A stretch of DNA of 64,000 bases from NCBI GenBank assembly GCA_963837285.1, contig CAWIMS010000005.1, positions 1,612,001 through 1,676,000 of the forward strand, read 5' to 3'. A program made the translations under genes and the position numbers. Positions 27,133 through 36,407 of the stretch are shown here, in pieces; the first letter of the stretch is position 1; each line of letters begins with the position of its first letter. The DNA comes from Planosporangium sp963837285. Lineage in GTDB: Bacteria > Actinomycetota > Actinomycetes > Mycobacteriales > Micromonosporaceae. Under the pieces are notes generated by a model, which was given only the letters and a program-made list of their open reading frames with translations, was not told the DNA's origin and made no database searches.

Positions 27133-27600
27133 TCAGGGTGTGGGTATGAGCAGTACGGGGCAGGTGGCGTGGACGGCGACGTCCTGGCTGACGGTGCCGA
27201 GCAGGAATGGGGATCGAGCGCCGGTGCGGTGGGTGCCGATGACGATGAGGTTGGCGTGTTGGGCGGCGGACAGGAGGACGGTGGCAGGGTCGCCGTGCCG
27301 CACGTCGTAGTCCACGGTGATTGGCGCATCGCCGTCGCGTGTGGAGTTGGCGAGCAGACGGTGCAGGTCTTCGGTGGCGGCGTCGTGGCGGGCCTTTCGG
27401 GTGGCCCGGTGGTCGTGGCTGGCGGCGGTGTCCAGCGACGCCGCCGTGGTGGCGGTGTCGGGCGCGATGGCGTGTACCACCGATACCGCGGCCTTGGTCA
27501 GCCGGGCTTGGCCGAGCGCGGCGGCCAGGACGGTGTCGTTGTGGGAGCCGTTCCGGTCCAGTCCCACGACGATGCGGGCAGCCGGTTGTGGCTGGGTCAC
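27133..27600 (-). CDS. Universal stress protein (UspA family)
   Basis: A 155-aa single-domain Usp. It has the N-terminal strand ARIVVGLDRNGSHNDTVLAA and the C-terminal ATP-binding loop VIGTHRTGARSPFLLGTVSQ, corresponding to G-2x-G-9x-G(S/T). The usual HATCPVLLIP end is present. The GTG start follows GGAGGTGAG. Actinobacterial Usp genes of this kind are often induced in hypoxia and dormancy; a DosR-like box lies 50-64 bp upstream. The GAF sensor gene ends 92 bp upstream on the same strand. Confidence 0.92.
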   Translation of the reverse strand: MTQPQPAARIVVGLDRNGSHNDTVLAAALGQARLTKAAVSVVHAIAPDTATTAASLDTAASHDHRATRKARHDAATEDLHRLLANSTRDGDAPITVDYDVRHGDPATVLLSAAQHANLIVIGTHRTGARSPFLLGTVSQDVAVHATCPVLLIPTP

Positions 27601-27649
27601 CTTGGCTCACCTCCACCGACACAGTGGCGGGCGTGGGGTGGTGGCACGT

Positions 27650-27664
27650 AGAGGCGAAGGTCAC
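27650..27664 (-). promoter_or_regulatory. DosR/DevR-like box upstream of universal stress gene (weak)
   Basis: Reads GTGACCTTCGCCTCT on the minus strand, related to the GGGACnTTCGGCCCT box found at other starts in the window and closest to the copy at 59128. It is centred about 57 bp before the GTG start. Confidence 0.3.
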
Positions 27665-27692
27665 ATCCTGCTGGGCGGTGGTGGGTTGCCGG

Positions 27693-29111
27693 TCAGGCGG
27701 TGGCGTCGGGGTCGGGCACGTGTTCGGCCGGAGTCGGGTCTGGTCGCGTCGGGTTGAGGGCGAACACGGCGGTGCGGATGTCGTGGATGATCGCGTCGAC
27801 TTCGTTGATCTGGGTTTGGATCGCGGTGCGGGTTTGCGGGTTGGTGCTGCGTGATGCCGTGCCCTGCAGCGCGAGCCCGTGGCTGAACAGGCGGTGGATG
27901 ACACGGTGGCGCAGGTCTTCGGCGATCTGGGCGCGGTCTTCGACCAGGCGTAGCTGTTCGTTGTCGCGCTGGACCTGGCTGAGTTGGATGGCCAGCCCGG
28001 CGTGCGCGGCGACCGCGGTGATCAGTTCGAGGTCGAGGTGGTCGAACGGTTCGTCGCTGGGCGGGCGGGACACGGTGAGCACGCCGTTGACGCGGCCGTC
28101 GCCGAGCAGCGGCACGGCGACGGTCTCGCCGATCAGGCCGGTGGCGCGCTGGGCTGCCGCCGGGGTGCGCGGGTCGCTGAGCGGGTCGCCCACCACGACG
28201 AGGTGCCCGGCCGTCATGGCGGTCCCGCTGACCGAGCCGTCCACCGGGATGAGCTGGCCTTCCCAACGCTGGTAGTTGCTGCCTTCGGCCACGACCAGCC
28301 GCAGCGTCTGAGGGTCGTCGGTGGGGACGGCCACGCCCGCACCGACGCCGTCGAGTATCTCGCGGGCATGGTGCACCAGTTGCCGCAGCACCTGGTCGGC
28401 GTCGGTGCCGGCCAGCAGCCCGGTGCTGACCTCGATCATCGCGGTCTGCCAGGTGTGCCGGCGGCGGCTCTCCCCGAGCAGGGTGGCGTTTTCGATCGCC
28501 GCCGCGGCTGCCGCGGCAAGCGCCTGGACCAGTTGTTCGTCGTCGCTGGTGAACTCGTCGGCGCCCTGCTTCTCGGTCAGGTAGAGGTTGCCGAAGACCC
28601 GCTCGCCGACGCGGATCGGTACACCGAGGAACGAGCGCATCGGGGGGTGGTGTTCGGGGAAGCCGACCGAGGCGACATGCTCGGCGATCTCGCGCAGCCG
28701 CAGCGTCTCGGGGTGGTCCACCAGCACCCCGAGCAGGCCCTTGCCTTGCGGAAGGTGGCCGACCCGGGTAACCACGTCGGGGTCCATGCCGGTGTGGACG
28801 AACCGGACCAGGTGGCCGCGGCTGAGCACGCCGAGCGCGGCGTAGCCGGCGTTGACCAGCTCTCGGGCGGCTTCCACGACGTGGCGCAGCACGGTGTCGA
28901 GGTCCTCAGCGCGGGCCACGGCGAGGTAGGCGCGCAGCAGCCCCCGCAGCCGGCCCTGGGCGTCTTGTACGTCGCGGGCCCGCGCCATCAGCTGTTCGAG
29001 CAGCTCGTCGAGCTCCAGCCGGGCCACCTGGGAGAACGTCATGTCGGCGACGGGATCATCGGCCGGTAGCGGGACGCCGACGTGGCGCTTGCTGGTTAGG
29101 TCGTCGCTCAT
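27693..29111 (-). CDS. Tandem-GAF sensor protein related to DevS/DosS, lacking kinase catalytic parts
   Basis: A 472-aa protein with two GAF domains (about 65-200 and 225-385; for example YAALGVLSRGHLVRFVHTGM and FGNLYLTEKQGADEF in the first, GETVAVPLLGDGRVNGVLTV in the second). A coiled region like the dimerisation box of DevS-type kinases follows. The phosphoacceptor site normally reads DLHD; here it is EDLRHRVIHRLF, so His is replaced by Arg. The chain ends about 70 residues later without the HATPase domain, so it cannot be a normal kinase. It could sense a ligand and act on another kinase, or be a relic. The Usp gene follows. Confidence 0.85.
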   Translation of the reverse strand: MSDDLTSKRHVGVPLPADDPVADMTFSQVARLELDELLEQLMARARDVQDAQGRLRGLLRAYLAVARAEDLDTVLRHVVEAARELVNAGYAALGVLSRGHLVRFVHTGMDPDVVTRVGHLPQGKGLLGVLVDHPETLRLREIAEHVASVGFPEHHPPMRSFLGVPIRVGERVFGNLYLTEKQGADEFTSDDEQLVQALAAAAAAAIENATLLGESRRRHTWQTAMIEVSTGLLAGTDADQVLRQLVHHAREILDGVGAGVAVPTDDPQTLRLVVAEGSNYQRWEGQLIPVDGSVSGTAMTAGHLVVVGDPLSDPRTPAAAQRATGLIGETVAVPLLGDGRVNGVLTVSRPPSDEPFDHLDLELITAVAAHAGLAIQLSQVQRDNEQLRLVEDRAQIAEDLRHRVIHRLFSHGLALQGTASRSTNPQTRTAIQTQINEVDAIIHDIRTAVFALNPTRPDPTPAEHVPDPDATA

Positions 29112-29627
29112 GGCGATCACCGCCCTGACCACCGACCTCGTCGCCGGCGTGTCCTGGCCAGTCTGACAGATCCCGGGCACGTGTCCTAGCGGCCGAGCGG
29201 TGAACGCTCAGCTTTGCGGGCCGCCGGGGTCCAGGGCGACAGCTTCACACTCACGATACTGCCTGCCGGCAGTCACGACACCATCCGCGACGGGAGGTGC
29301 CGGGTGGCCGTGCCTGACCCGTCGTGTTCCTCCTATAGACGGCTGGTGCTCGTGGTGGGGACGCTTTGCTGGTGCCCATTCCGGATTATGGCTGTGGCTA
29401 GCCCATAGCTAGGCCGCGATCCGCCCGGTAGGCGGTCTTGGGTCGCAAGACAGCTTCGGCCACGATGGCTGCCCTTGCCTGCGCGCGTGCCTGGGCGGGT
29501 CGGGACGTTCGGCCCTGGCATCACTGCTGCCGGCGGGTGACGGTGAAGGTGAGGGGGCCGCGATACGTGGATTTCGTAGCGCAGTTCGGCGGCCCCCAGG
29601 ACGTGACTGTCATTGAGGAGCAAGCCG
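29112..29627. other. 516-bp divergent intergenic region
   Basis: Separates the minus-strand GAF sensor from the plus-strand slipin gene and should carry both promoters. It contains a clear DosR-like box at 29502-29520, 110-126 bp before the slipin ATG. No gene is supported. Confidence 0.5.
29502..29520 (+). promoter_or_regulatory. DosR/DevR-like box upstream of slipin gene
   Basis: GGGACGTTCGGCCCTGGCA, nearly identical to the box at 33847 (GGGACGTTCGGCCCTGCCC). The half-sites GGGAC and GGCCCT recall the GGGAC...GTCCC palindrome of mycobacterial DosR sites. Confidence 0.5.
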
Positions 29628-30494
29628 ATGAAAGCCCTAATCGTCGTCCTGGTCATCGTCGCCATCCTGGCGCTGATCACGCTGATGCTCGCCGTGCGCA
29701 TCGTCAAGCAGTACGAACGGGGAGTGGTGTTCCGCCTCGGCCGGGTGATCGGCGCACGGGAGCCGGGACTGCGGCTGCTCATCCCCATCGTCGACGTCCT
29801 GCACCGGGTGTCACTGCGGATCGTGACCATGCCGATCCAGTCCCAGGGCATCATCACCCGCGACAACGTCAGCGTCGACGTCTCCGCGGTCGCCTACTTC
29901 CGCGTCGTCGACGCGGTGAAGTCGGTCGTGGCGATCGAGAACGTACAGGCGGCGATCAACCAGATCGCCCAGACCACCTTGCGTAAGGTCGTCGGCCAAC
30001 ACACCCTCGACGAGACCCTGTCCGAAACCAACCGGATCAACACCGACATCCGCGAGATCCTTGACATCACCACCGTCGCGTGGGGCGTTGAGGTCACCCT
30101 CGTCGAACTCAAGGACATCCAACTGCCCGACAGCATGAAACGCGCCATGGCCAAGCAGGCCGAAGCCGAACGGGAGAAGCGCGCGAAGATCATCAACGCC
30201 GAAGGTGAGTCCCTCGCCGCCGCCGCACTCGGCGACGCGTCGGACACGATGATGGCGCACCCCCTCGCCCTGCAACTGCGTAACCTGCAGAGCCTGGTGG
30301 AGATCGGCGTGGACAAGAACACCACCGTGGTGTTCCCCGCCCCGCTGATGAGCACCATCGGCGAACTCGGCGCCTTCCTGGCCCGCGAGGCCGCCGCAGC
30401 CGCACCGACAGCCGTCCCCGTCGACCTGCCCAAGCTGACCGCGGTCGCGACACCCAACGGAGGCTCCGACACCGCCACCACCGCAGCGAAATAG
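29628..30494 (+). CDS. SPFH/band-7 (slipin) membrane protein
   Basis: A 288-aa slipin. An N-terminal membrane anchor (ALIVVLVIVAILALITLMLA, residues 3-22) is followed by the band-7 domain (YERGVVFRLGRVIGAREPGL, then ITRDNVSVDVSAVAYFRV) and a coiled segment with MAKQAEAEREKRAKI. The ATG at 29628 follows GAGGAGCAAGCCG. SPFH proteins assemble rings that organise membrane microdomains and stabilise proteases or transporters. No NfeD partner is adjacent. The upstream DosR-like box suggests stress-dependent expression. Confidence 0.93.
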   Translation: MKALIVVLVIVAILALITLMLAVRIVKQYERGVVFRLGRVIGAREPGLRLLIPIVDVLHRVSLRIVTMPIQSQGIITRDNVSVDVSAVAYFRVVDAVKSVVAIENVQAAINQIAQTTLRKVVGQHTLDETLSETNRINTDIREILDITTVAWGVEVTLVELKDIQLPDSMKRAMAKQAEAEREKRAKIINAEGESLAAAALGDASDTMMAHPLALQLRNLQSLVEIGVDKNTTVVFPAPLMSTIGELGAFLAREAAAAAPTAVPVDLPKLTAVATPNGGSDTATTAAK

Positions 30495-30610
30495 CAGCCG
30501 CGGACGTGGGCGGGCGCACGACAGGCGCGGACCGGTCGATCAGGTCGCCGGTCCGCGCCTGCCGGCATGCCCAGCGGTGCGCCGTTAGCGTCCACAGCAA
30601 TGGCCGGGTG

Positions 30611-30623
30611 GGGACCGACGTCC
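30611..30623 (+). promoter_or_regulatory. Palindromic GGGAC/GTCC box before P-type ATPase pseudogene
   Basis: GGGACCGACGTCC, an almost perfect DosR-type palindrome, ends 28 bp before the ATG of the broken ATPase gene. Confidence 0.35.
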
Positions 30624-30651
30624 GAGGCACCCGGCTGCGCTGGGGTCGGCG

Positions 30652-31989
30652 ATGGTGACGCTGACGGCCCCGACCGGTTCTGACACTTTCGGGTCCGGCC
30701 TGGATGTGTCCGCGGCCGGCGAGTTGCCGGGCGAGCAGGTCCTGGCCGGCCTCGGGGTCGGCCAGGGACGGCCTGTCGGCAGAGGAGGCGGTCCGGCGGC
30801 TGGCCCGGTACGGGCCGAACGCGGTCGTAACGCACCGGGTCCGGTTGCTGCTGGTGTTGTGGCATCAACTGCGTTCGCCGTTGCTAGGGCTGCTGTTGGC
30901 GGCGGCGGTGGCGTCGTACTTCGTCGGGCAGCGCAGCGACGCGGTGATCATCGGGGTGATCGTGGCGCTGTCGGTGGGTCTGGGCTTCGTCGACGAGTAC
31001 CGGGCGGAGAAGGCCGCCGAGGCGCTGCACTCCCAGATCCACCACCAGACGCTGGCCGTCTGCGGCGGCCGGCCGGTCGCGGTAGACGTCACCACGCTGG
31101 TCCCCGGCGACCTCGTCGATCTGCAACTGGGGGATATCGTGCCGGCCGGCGTCCGGCTGCTGCAGGTGTCGGGGCTGGAGTGCGACGAGTCGGTGGTGAC
31201 CGGTGAGTCGCTGCCGGTGGACAAGGACACCGCGCCGGTGCCGGCGGGTACGCCGCTGGCGGAGCTGTCCGGCTGCGCGCTGATGGGCACCGTGGTACAC
31301 GCCGGCAGCGCACGCGGGGTAGTGACCGCGACCGGGGCACGTACCCAGTTCGGTACCATCGCCGCGGGTCTGGGCGCCCACCAGACCGAGACCCACAACA
31401 CCATCAAGTACGTGCTGATGGGCACGTCCTGCTCTACGACACCAGCCAACTGGCCATCGCCACCGACAACGTCGACGAGGAACAGCTTCGCCGCCCCTCG
31501 CACTGGGACATCCGGTTCATCCGCCGCTTCATGCTCTACTTCGGACCGTTCAGCTCGGTGTTCGACTTCGCCACCTTCGCGATCATGCCATGGGTGTTCC
31601 ACTCCGGGCCGACCCAGTTCCGCACCGGCTGGTTCGTCGAGTCCCTGGCCACCCAGACCCTGGTCATCTTCGCCATCCGCACCAGCCGCATCCCGTTCTT
31701 CTCGAGCCACCCCAGCCTCCCGCTGACCCTGGCCGCGCTCGGCGTGGTCACCATCGGCGCGCTGCTACCCGCCACCCCCCTCGCCCACGTGCTCGGCTTC
31801 CACCCCCTACCCGGCGGGTTCTTCGCCGCCCTCGCCGTCATGGTCGCCGCCTACCTCGCCCTCATCGAGATCGGCAAGCGGCTGTTCTACAGCGCCGCAC
31901 CCACACCCGCCGCGGCGACCCCGCGACCGGTCGGGCACCGTCACCTACGCCGCCGCGCCGCCTACTTCACCACCGGCCACCGACCGTGA
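30652..31989 (+). pseudogene. P-type cation ATPase (Mg-importing type), internally deleted
   Basis: The N-terminus (MVTLTAPTGSDTFGSG) is in one frame. From about 30765 another frame carries LSAEEAVRRLARYGPNAV, the transmembrane segments and the actuator LECDESVVTGESLPVDKDT. After TQFGTIAAGLGAHQTE the sequence jumps to HNTIKYVLMGTS, and a further shift leads into LLYDTSQLAIATDNVDEEQL and the C-terminal membrane part (WDIRFIRRFMLYFGPFSSVF). The phosphorylation loop DKTGT and the nucleotide-binding domain are gone. Intact relatives are MgtA-like Mg-importers. A second, shorter C-terminal copy lies at 38.8-39.0 kb. Confidence 0.9.
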
Positions 31990-32038
31990 CACCACGTCGA
32001 TGATCCGCACGGCTACGAGGTGTTCGTGCCCCGCGCGA

Positions 32039-32854
32039 TCACCGCCGCTGAGATCCGCCGGGTGCGGACGGTGCCGCAAGAAGTCGGCTGGCGGTACCTG
32101 CCGGGCGCCCACGGCGGCCGGCCTGCCTTCCGCTCGGCGCGTACGGCGCGGCCAGGCTACGTCGCCGCTTCCCGGACGACCGAGCAACTTCGGGCAGGTC
32201 CCAGCCGACCTCGGCCCGGGTGGGCACCCGGATCCCGCCCAGGACCGCGAAATCACCCACGTGCCCACGCCACGGGGTGTCCACCGCCTTGGTACCGATC
32301 AGGCGGGCGCGGGACGGTGTGGACGCCATGGCGATGTCGCCGTGCTCGTCGAAGTCCAACCGCAGCGCGACCTCGGCCGGCCCCACGGCCGTGGCGACTT
32401 CGACAGCGTGGTCGTCGACCTCCCGCCAGCGCAACTCGTTATTGGCGGCAATGGCATGCGGGGTCCAGAACAGCTCGGACAGGTACCGCTGTGCCTGGGC
32501 GCGGGCCGCCGCGTCCCCACCGGCGCGCATGACCGGCAGCACACCGTACAGCCGCACCCGCAGCCGACCACCGCCGTCGGCGTACTCGTCCACCGCGCTC
32601 AGCCACGCCAGCGGCCCCAGCGGGAACCGCGCCCGCCAGCGGAACCCGACCCGCCGCACCTGGAAGTCCTCGGTCGCGGTGAACCTCATCCACCGGCCAG
32701 CCGGCTTGGTCCGCATCCGCCCCTGCTGCGTAACCCGGACCCGCTGTGGTACCCGGTCGCAGTCGCCGACCGCGCGGTCCAGGTACACGCGCACCAGGCG
32801 GGGAAGCGCAGCACGTTCATGCCCGGTTAGCGGTGGGTCGGATCGGGTCGTCAT
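32039..32854 (-). CDS. DUF6544-like protein
   Basis: About 271 aa. The first two thirds match proteins of the DUF6544 type: RLVRVYLDRAVGDCDRVPQR, GRWMRFTATEDFQVRRVGFR, then LLGxxPV-like RLYGVLPVMRAGG and a TPHAIAANNELRWREV strand. The family expectation after RVPTRAEVGWDLPE is a short tail; here about 50 basic residues follow, so the 3' end may be frameshifted. The ATG overlaps the stop of the upstream membrane gene (TGATG), so they were a two-gene operon. Function unknown. Confidence 0.6.
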   Translation of the reverse strand: MTTRSDPPLTGHERAALPRLVRVYLDRAVGDCDRVPQRVRVTQQGRMRTKPAGRWMRFTATEDFQVRRVGFRWRARFPLGPLAWLSAVDEYADGGGRLRVRLYGVLPVMRAGGDAAARAQAQRYLSELFWTPHAIAANNELRWREVDDHAVEVATAVGPAEVALRLDFDEHGDIAMASTPSRARLIGTKAVDTPWRGHVGDFAVLGGIRVPTRAEVGWDLPEVARSSGKRRRSLAAPYAPSGRQAGRRGRPAGTASRLLAAPSAPGGSQRR

Positions 32855-33339
32855 CAGGGCTCCAGACGCAGATAGGCCCGTACCGGCGTGCTCCACGCCA
32901 GCCCGACCAACAGCGCACCCACCAGCCCGTACACCGCCTCCAGCCAGGACCGGTCCGGCAGCCAAACCAGTTCCAGACCGATCCAGACCAGCATGCCGAC
33001 GCCAAGCACCATCGTGGCGTACCACGACCAGTGCCGGCCTCCAGCATGTGCCGACGGGCCGACCCAGGACCAGCGCGGACGGCCGATCAGGCCTACGCGG
33101 TGACCAGCGAGCCGACACCGAATCCCACGCCGAGCACGAACCCCGGTACCAGCCAGCTGTCGATGACCGGGATCCGGTCAAGCCAGCGGTGCGGAAGGTA
33201 GCCGTTGCCCGAGGAAAAGACGATCATCTCGACCCCGCCGAGCACGGCCGTACAGCCAAGGAACAGCAGCAGACACCCCGGTGACGATCACACCGGTCGG
33301 CCGCCGCCGGGCGGGTGCTACCGGTCGCGTACCGCTCAC
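32854..33339 (-). pseudogene. Small integral membrane protein with two frameshifts
   Basis: Stitched over three frames it reads VSGTRPVAPARRRPTGVIVT, then LLLFLGCTAVLGGVEMIVFS, WLVPGFVLGVGFGVGSLVTA and finally ATMVLGVGMLVWIGLELVWL and GLVGALLVGLAWSTPVRAYL. That gives four hydrophobic segments. Breaks lie near 33276 and 33095, where a TAG appears exactly at the second shift. The stop overlaps the start of the DUF6544-like gene. The family is unknown; the conserved pieces indicate a recently intact gene or indel errors. Confidence 0.65.
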
Positions 33340-33480
33340 GCCTCCAAGCCTGAACCTCCTGCCGGTGGGCAGGCCGAGGCCAACGGCCCGACCGGTACGG
33401 GAGGGCTGCGTCACCATGGTCGATCTCGACGCGACAGCGTTTGGAGCGCCTGCGTCTCGTGTGGCCGCGGCTGCGGCGCC

Positions 33481-33555
33481 TCACATGGTGATGACCATCT
33501 TCCCCTGGGCGTGTCGTGTTTCGAGGTGGCTGACGGCCGCCCGCGCGCTGCTCGG
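33481..33555 (-). pseudogene. C-terminal tip of a zinc-type alcohol dehydrogenase/quinone reductase
   Basis: Reads ARAAVSHLETRHAQGKMVITM and stop, the characteristic end of MDR-family NADPH:quinone reductases (HLExRHARGKxVI). Nothing of the remaining about 300 residues is seen. Confidence 0.6.
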
Positions 33556-33611
33556 ACTCGACGGCTGGCCGCTGGTGTTCCACGCCCCCGGGCCGGCAGC
33601 AACAGTACGGC

Positions 33612-33775
33612 ACCAGTGAGAACCTCTACGTCCACCTGCCGTTCTGCGCACGGATCTACCCGCACTGCCCGTACAACAAAATGCTCTACCGGGCTGACCT
33701 TCACCGTGCCTACGGCGCGGCGCTGGACCGCGAGCTGGGCGCGAACCTGCGCCGCCACGACTGCAGCTTGCCACA
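33612..33775 (+). pseudogene. HemN/HemW-like radical SAM fragment
   Basis: The plus strand reads SENLYVHLPFCARIYPHCPY, NKMLYRADLHRAYGAALDRE and LGANLRRHD, matching the start of oxygen-independent coproporphyrinogen oxidase-like radical SAM proteins (CxxxCxxC). The second cluster cysteine is Tyr (CARIYPHC) and the frame ends soon after, so no Fe-S cluster could form and the gene is a remnant. Confidence 0.7.
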
Positions 33776-33846
33776 GCTTGCGTCGCGCCGCTACCGCTGC
33801 CGACTCCCGGCAGCAATGCCGAGCGCGGACCGGATGCGTCGTGCTC

Positions 33847-33865
33847 GGGACGTTCGGCCCTGCCC
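33847..33865 (+). promoter_or_regulatory. DosR/DevR-like box upstream of IS-interrupted membrane gene
   Basis: GGGACGTTCGGCCCTGCCC, ending 53 bp before the ATG at 33919 whose gene is cut four codons later by the IS701 element. It is the best copy of the box in the window. Confidence 0.55.
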
Positions 33866-33928
33866 ATCTCGGATCTCCCACCTGGAGGATCGAGATGTCG
33901 ATGGAGAAGTGGGGCTGTGATGGCCAAC

Positions 33929-33932
33929 CTAG
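33929..33932 (+). repeat. Target site duplication CTAG, left
   Basis: CTAG directly outside the left terminal repeat of the IS701-family element, matched by CTAG at 36864-36867. CTAG is a typical IS701-family target. Confidence 0.8.
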
Positions 33933-34933
33933 TAGTGCTTCGTCATGATCCTCAGTCGTCTCTGCAGTAGTGGCCGGGGAATCTGGTGTGGCATGTGGGG
34001 CAGGCGCCGAGGATGCGTACGAGGTACGTCTGCAGATACTGGAGTGCCTCGTAGAGTGTCATTCCGGCGCTGGTGCTTTTGGGCGACGTCGTTGCCAGGT
34101 GAGGAACCCGTGGGCGGCAGCGACGAGGGTGACGTGGTGGTGCCAGCCGGCCCATTTACGGCCTTCGTAGTGGTCGAGGCCAAGGCCGGTCTTCAGCTCC
34201 CGGTAGTCGTGCTCGACCCGCCAGCGTTGCTTGCACGCCCGCACGAGTTGGGTCTTGCGGGTGTTCTTCGGGAGGGTGCACAACCAATAGCGGATCGGTT
34301 CGGCCTGCCCGGCGGGCCATTCGGCGATCAGCCAGCACTCGGGCAGGTCCCGATCCTGGTGCAGCGACCGGGTGCCGGCATCAGCCTGCAGGGCCCGACT
34401 GAACACGAACCTGCTGGTCATCGGTTGGAGCTCACCGTGGCGTTGCTTCGACCCAGTCCGCCAGGTGATCCGGGCCGCCCGCCTGGCACCCAGCGCCATG
34501 ATGTGGTCTTTGACCGACCGGGCAGGCGTTTCGTAGCGCGGTTTCGGCGGCCGGCCACGGCCGTGGTAGGGCGGTGTGGCCCGGGTCGCAGTGGCCGGCA
34601 GCACGGTCAACACCGACGAGATCTGCACCGCGTACGGGATGCCACGAGCCGACAGCCCATGGCGGAACTCGGCGGTGTCACCGTACCCGGCGTCCGCGAC
34701 GGCAACTGCCGGTGCGGGCAACCCCCAGCCCAGTGCCTCGTCGGCGCATTCCAACGCCAACTGCCACTTGGGCCGGTGATGTTCGTCGTCAGGGATCCCG
34801 GCCGCGGCGCGCCGTGCTGCGACGTCCCCGCTGGCCTTGTCCGAGGCCGGGTCCCAGGACTCGGGCATGAACAGCCGCCAGTTGATCGGGCAGGACGCCT
34901 CGTCGGTGGCCAGGTGCAGGGTGGTGGCCACCT

Positions 34934-35162
34934 AATAAGAACTACCGGGTAGGCGAGAGTCATACTCGGGTCCGGTAGCCGCCGGCAGGTGAGCACTCGC
35001 GCCGCCAGGACGCTTGCAGTCCTACTGTCAGATCGTGCCCCTGCTGGTGGTCGGGGGACCAGACCGCTGATGGGATGTCGTGCCCGTTGATCGTTGGCGT
35101 GAGCACTTGTTTATTAGGTCGCTGGTAGTTCTCCCGTAGGCTACGTAGGGCAATATTGTCCA
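34934..35162 (+). ncRNA. Candidate bridge RNA region in the left end of the IS110 element
   Basis: IS110-group elements encode a structured bridge RNA in the left end, with a target loop followed by a donor loop. Here a stem (AGGAC...GTCCT, near 35017-35033) is followed by TGGTGGTC at 35045-35052, which resembles the target TGGTGGCC just left of the insertion. Next comes ATGGGATGTC at 35070-35079, which repeats the right-end junction ATGGGATGT|C at 36419-36428. The order matches the known target-then-donor layout. Inverted AGAACTACC/GGTAGTTCT segments bracket the region. The structure was not computed, so the exact RNA ends are unknown. Confidence 0.45.
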
Positions 35163-35168
35163 TTGTGG

Positions 35169-36407
35169 ATGGGGGTGAAGGGATTGCTGTTTCTCGGGGA
35201 TGACTGGGCGGAGGAGCATCACGACGTCGAGCTGCAGGACGAGACCGGCCGGGTGCTGGGCAGGGCGAAGCTGCCCGAGGGCGTCGCGGGCATCGCCCGG
35301 CTGCACGCGATGATCGGCGAACACCTCGGCGAGGACGACGACACTACGGTGGTGGTCGGGATCGAGACCGAGCGTGGCCCGTGGGTGCAGGCGCTGATCG
35401 CGGCCGGCTACCAGATCTACGCGATCAACCCGCTGCAGGTGGCCCGCTACCGCGAACGCCACGGCGTGTCCGGGGCTAAGAGCGACACCGCCGACGCACA
35501 CGTCCAGGCCGACATGGTGCGCACCGACCGCCATCAGCTACGCCCGATCGCCGGCGACAGCGTGCAGGCCGAGGCGGTCAAGGTCCTCACCCGGGCACAC
35601 AAGACGCTGATCTGGGAACGCACCCGCCATCTGCTGCGGCTGCGCCACGCGCTGCGGGAGTTCTTCCCGGCCGCGTTGGTCGCCTTCGACGACCTCATCG
35701 CCGGTGACACTCTGGAACTGCTCGGCGCCGCTGCCGACCCGGCCTCCGCGGCTGCCCTGACCATCGAGCAGATCACCGAAGCGCTGCGCCAGGCCCGCCG
35801 CCGCAACCGGGCCGCGAAGGCCGAGGCGATCGCCGCCGCGCTACGGGCCGAGTACCTGGGCCAGCCCGCGGCCGTGACCGCCGCCTACGCGGCCACCGTC
35901 CGCGCCCAGGTAGCGATCCTCACCGTCCTCAACACTCAGATCGCCGCCATGGAGGAGCAGGTCGAGGCCCATTTTGGCAAGCACCCGGACGTTGAGGTCT
36001 ACCTCAGCCAGCCCGGTCTCGGCGGCGTGCTCGGCGCCCGGGTGCTCGCCGAGTTCGGCGACGACAAGAACCGCTACGCCGATGCCAGAGCCCGCAAGAA
36101 CTACGCCGGGACCAGCCCGATCACCCGCCAGTCCGGCAAACGCAAGACCGTCCTGGCCCGCTACGTCCACAACGACCGGCTCGTTGACGCCCTGGGCATG
36201 CAGGCATTCGCCGCGCTACGCGCCTCACCCGGCGCCCGCGCCTACTACGACCAACTCCGCGGCCGCGGCATCGGCCACCGCGCCGCGCTACGCCAACTCG
36301 GCAACCGCCTCGTCGGCATCCTGCACGGCTGCCTCAAGACCGGCACGAAGTACGACGAGGACAAGGCCTGGACGCCAATTCGGCAAGATCAACAGACTGC
36401 TGCTTGA
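35169..36407 (+). CDS. IS110-family transposase (DEDD/Ser recombinase)
   Basis: A 412-aa transposase. The N-terminal RuvC-like DEDD domain shows FLGDDWAEEHHDVEL, the Glu in VVVGIETERGPW and KSDTADAHVQADM. The C-terminal Transposase_20 domain has LSQPGLGGVLGARVLAEFG and the catalytic Ser region YAGTSPITRQSGKRK. The frame is complete, so the element may be active. ATG 35169 is chosen; TTG 35163 is in frame just before it. Together with the bridge-RNA-like left end it forms an intact IS110 unit. Confidence 0.93.
   Translation: MGVKGLLFLGDDWAEEHHDVELQDETGRVLGRAKLPEGVAGIARLHAMIGEHLGEDDDTTVVVGIETERGPWVQALIAAGYQIYAINPLQVARYRERHGVSGAKSDTADAHVQADMVRTDRHQLRPIAGDSVQAEAVKVLTRAHKTLIWERTRHLLRLRHALREFFPAALVAFDDLIAGDTLELLGAAADPASAAALTIEQITEALRQARRRNRAAKAEAIAAALRAEYLGQPAAVTAAYAATVRAQVAILTVLNTQIAAMEEQVEAHFGKHPDVEVYLSQPGLGGVLGARVLAEFGDDKNRYADARARKNYAGTSPITRQSGKRKTVLARYVHNDRLVDALGMQAFAALRASPGARAYYDQLRGRGIGHRAALRQLGNRLVGILHGCLKTGTKYDEDKAWTPIRQDQQTAA

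Noticed and set aside
26576..27904. 442-codon minus-strand open frame
   Set aside because: Overlaps the universal stress protein and the GAF gene end in another frame; only a short patatin-like patch is recognisable.
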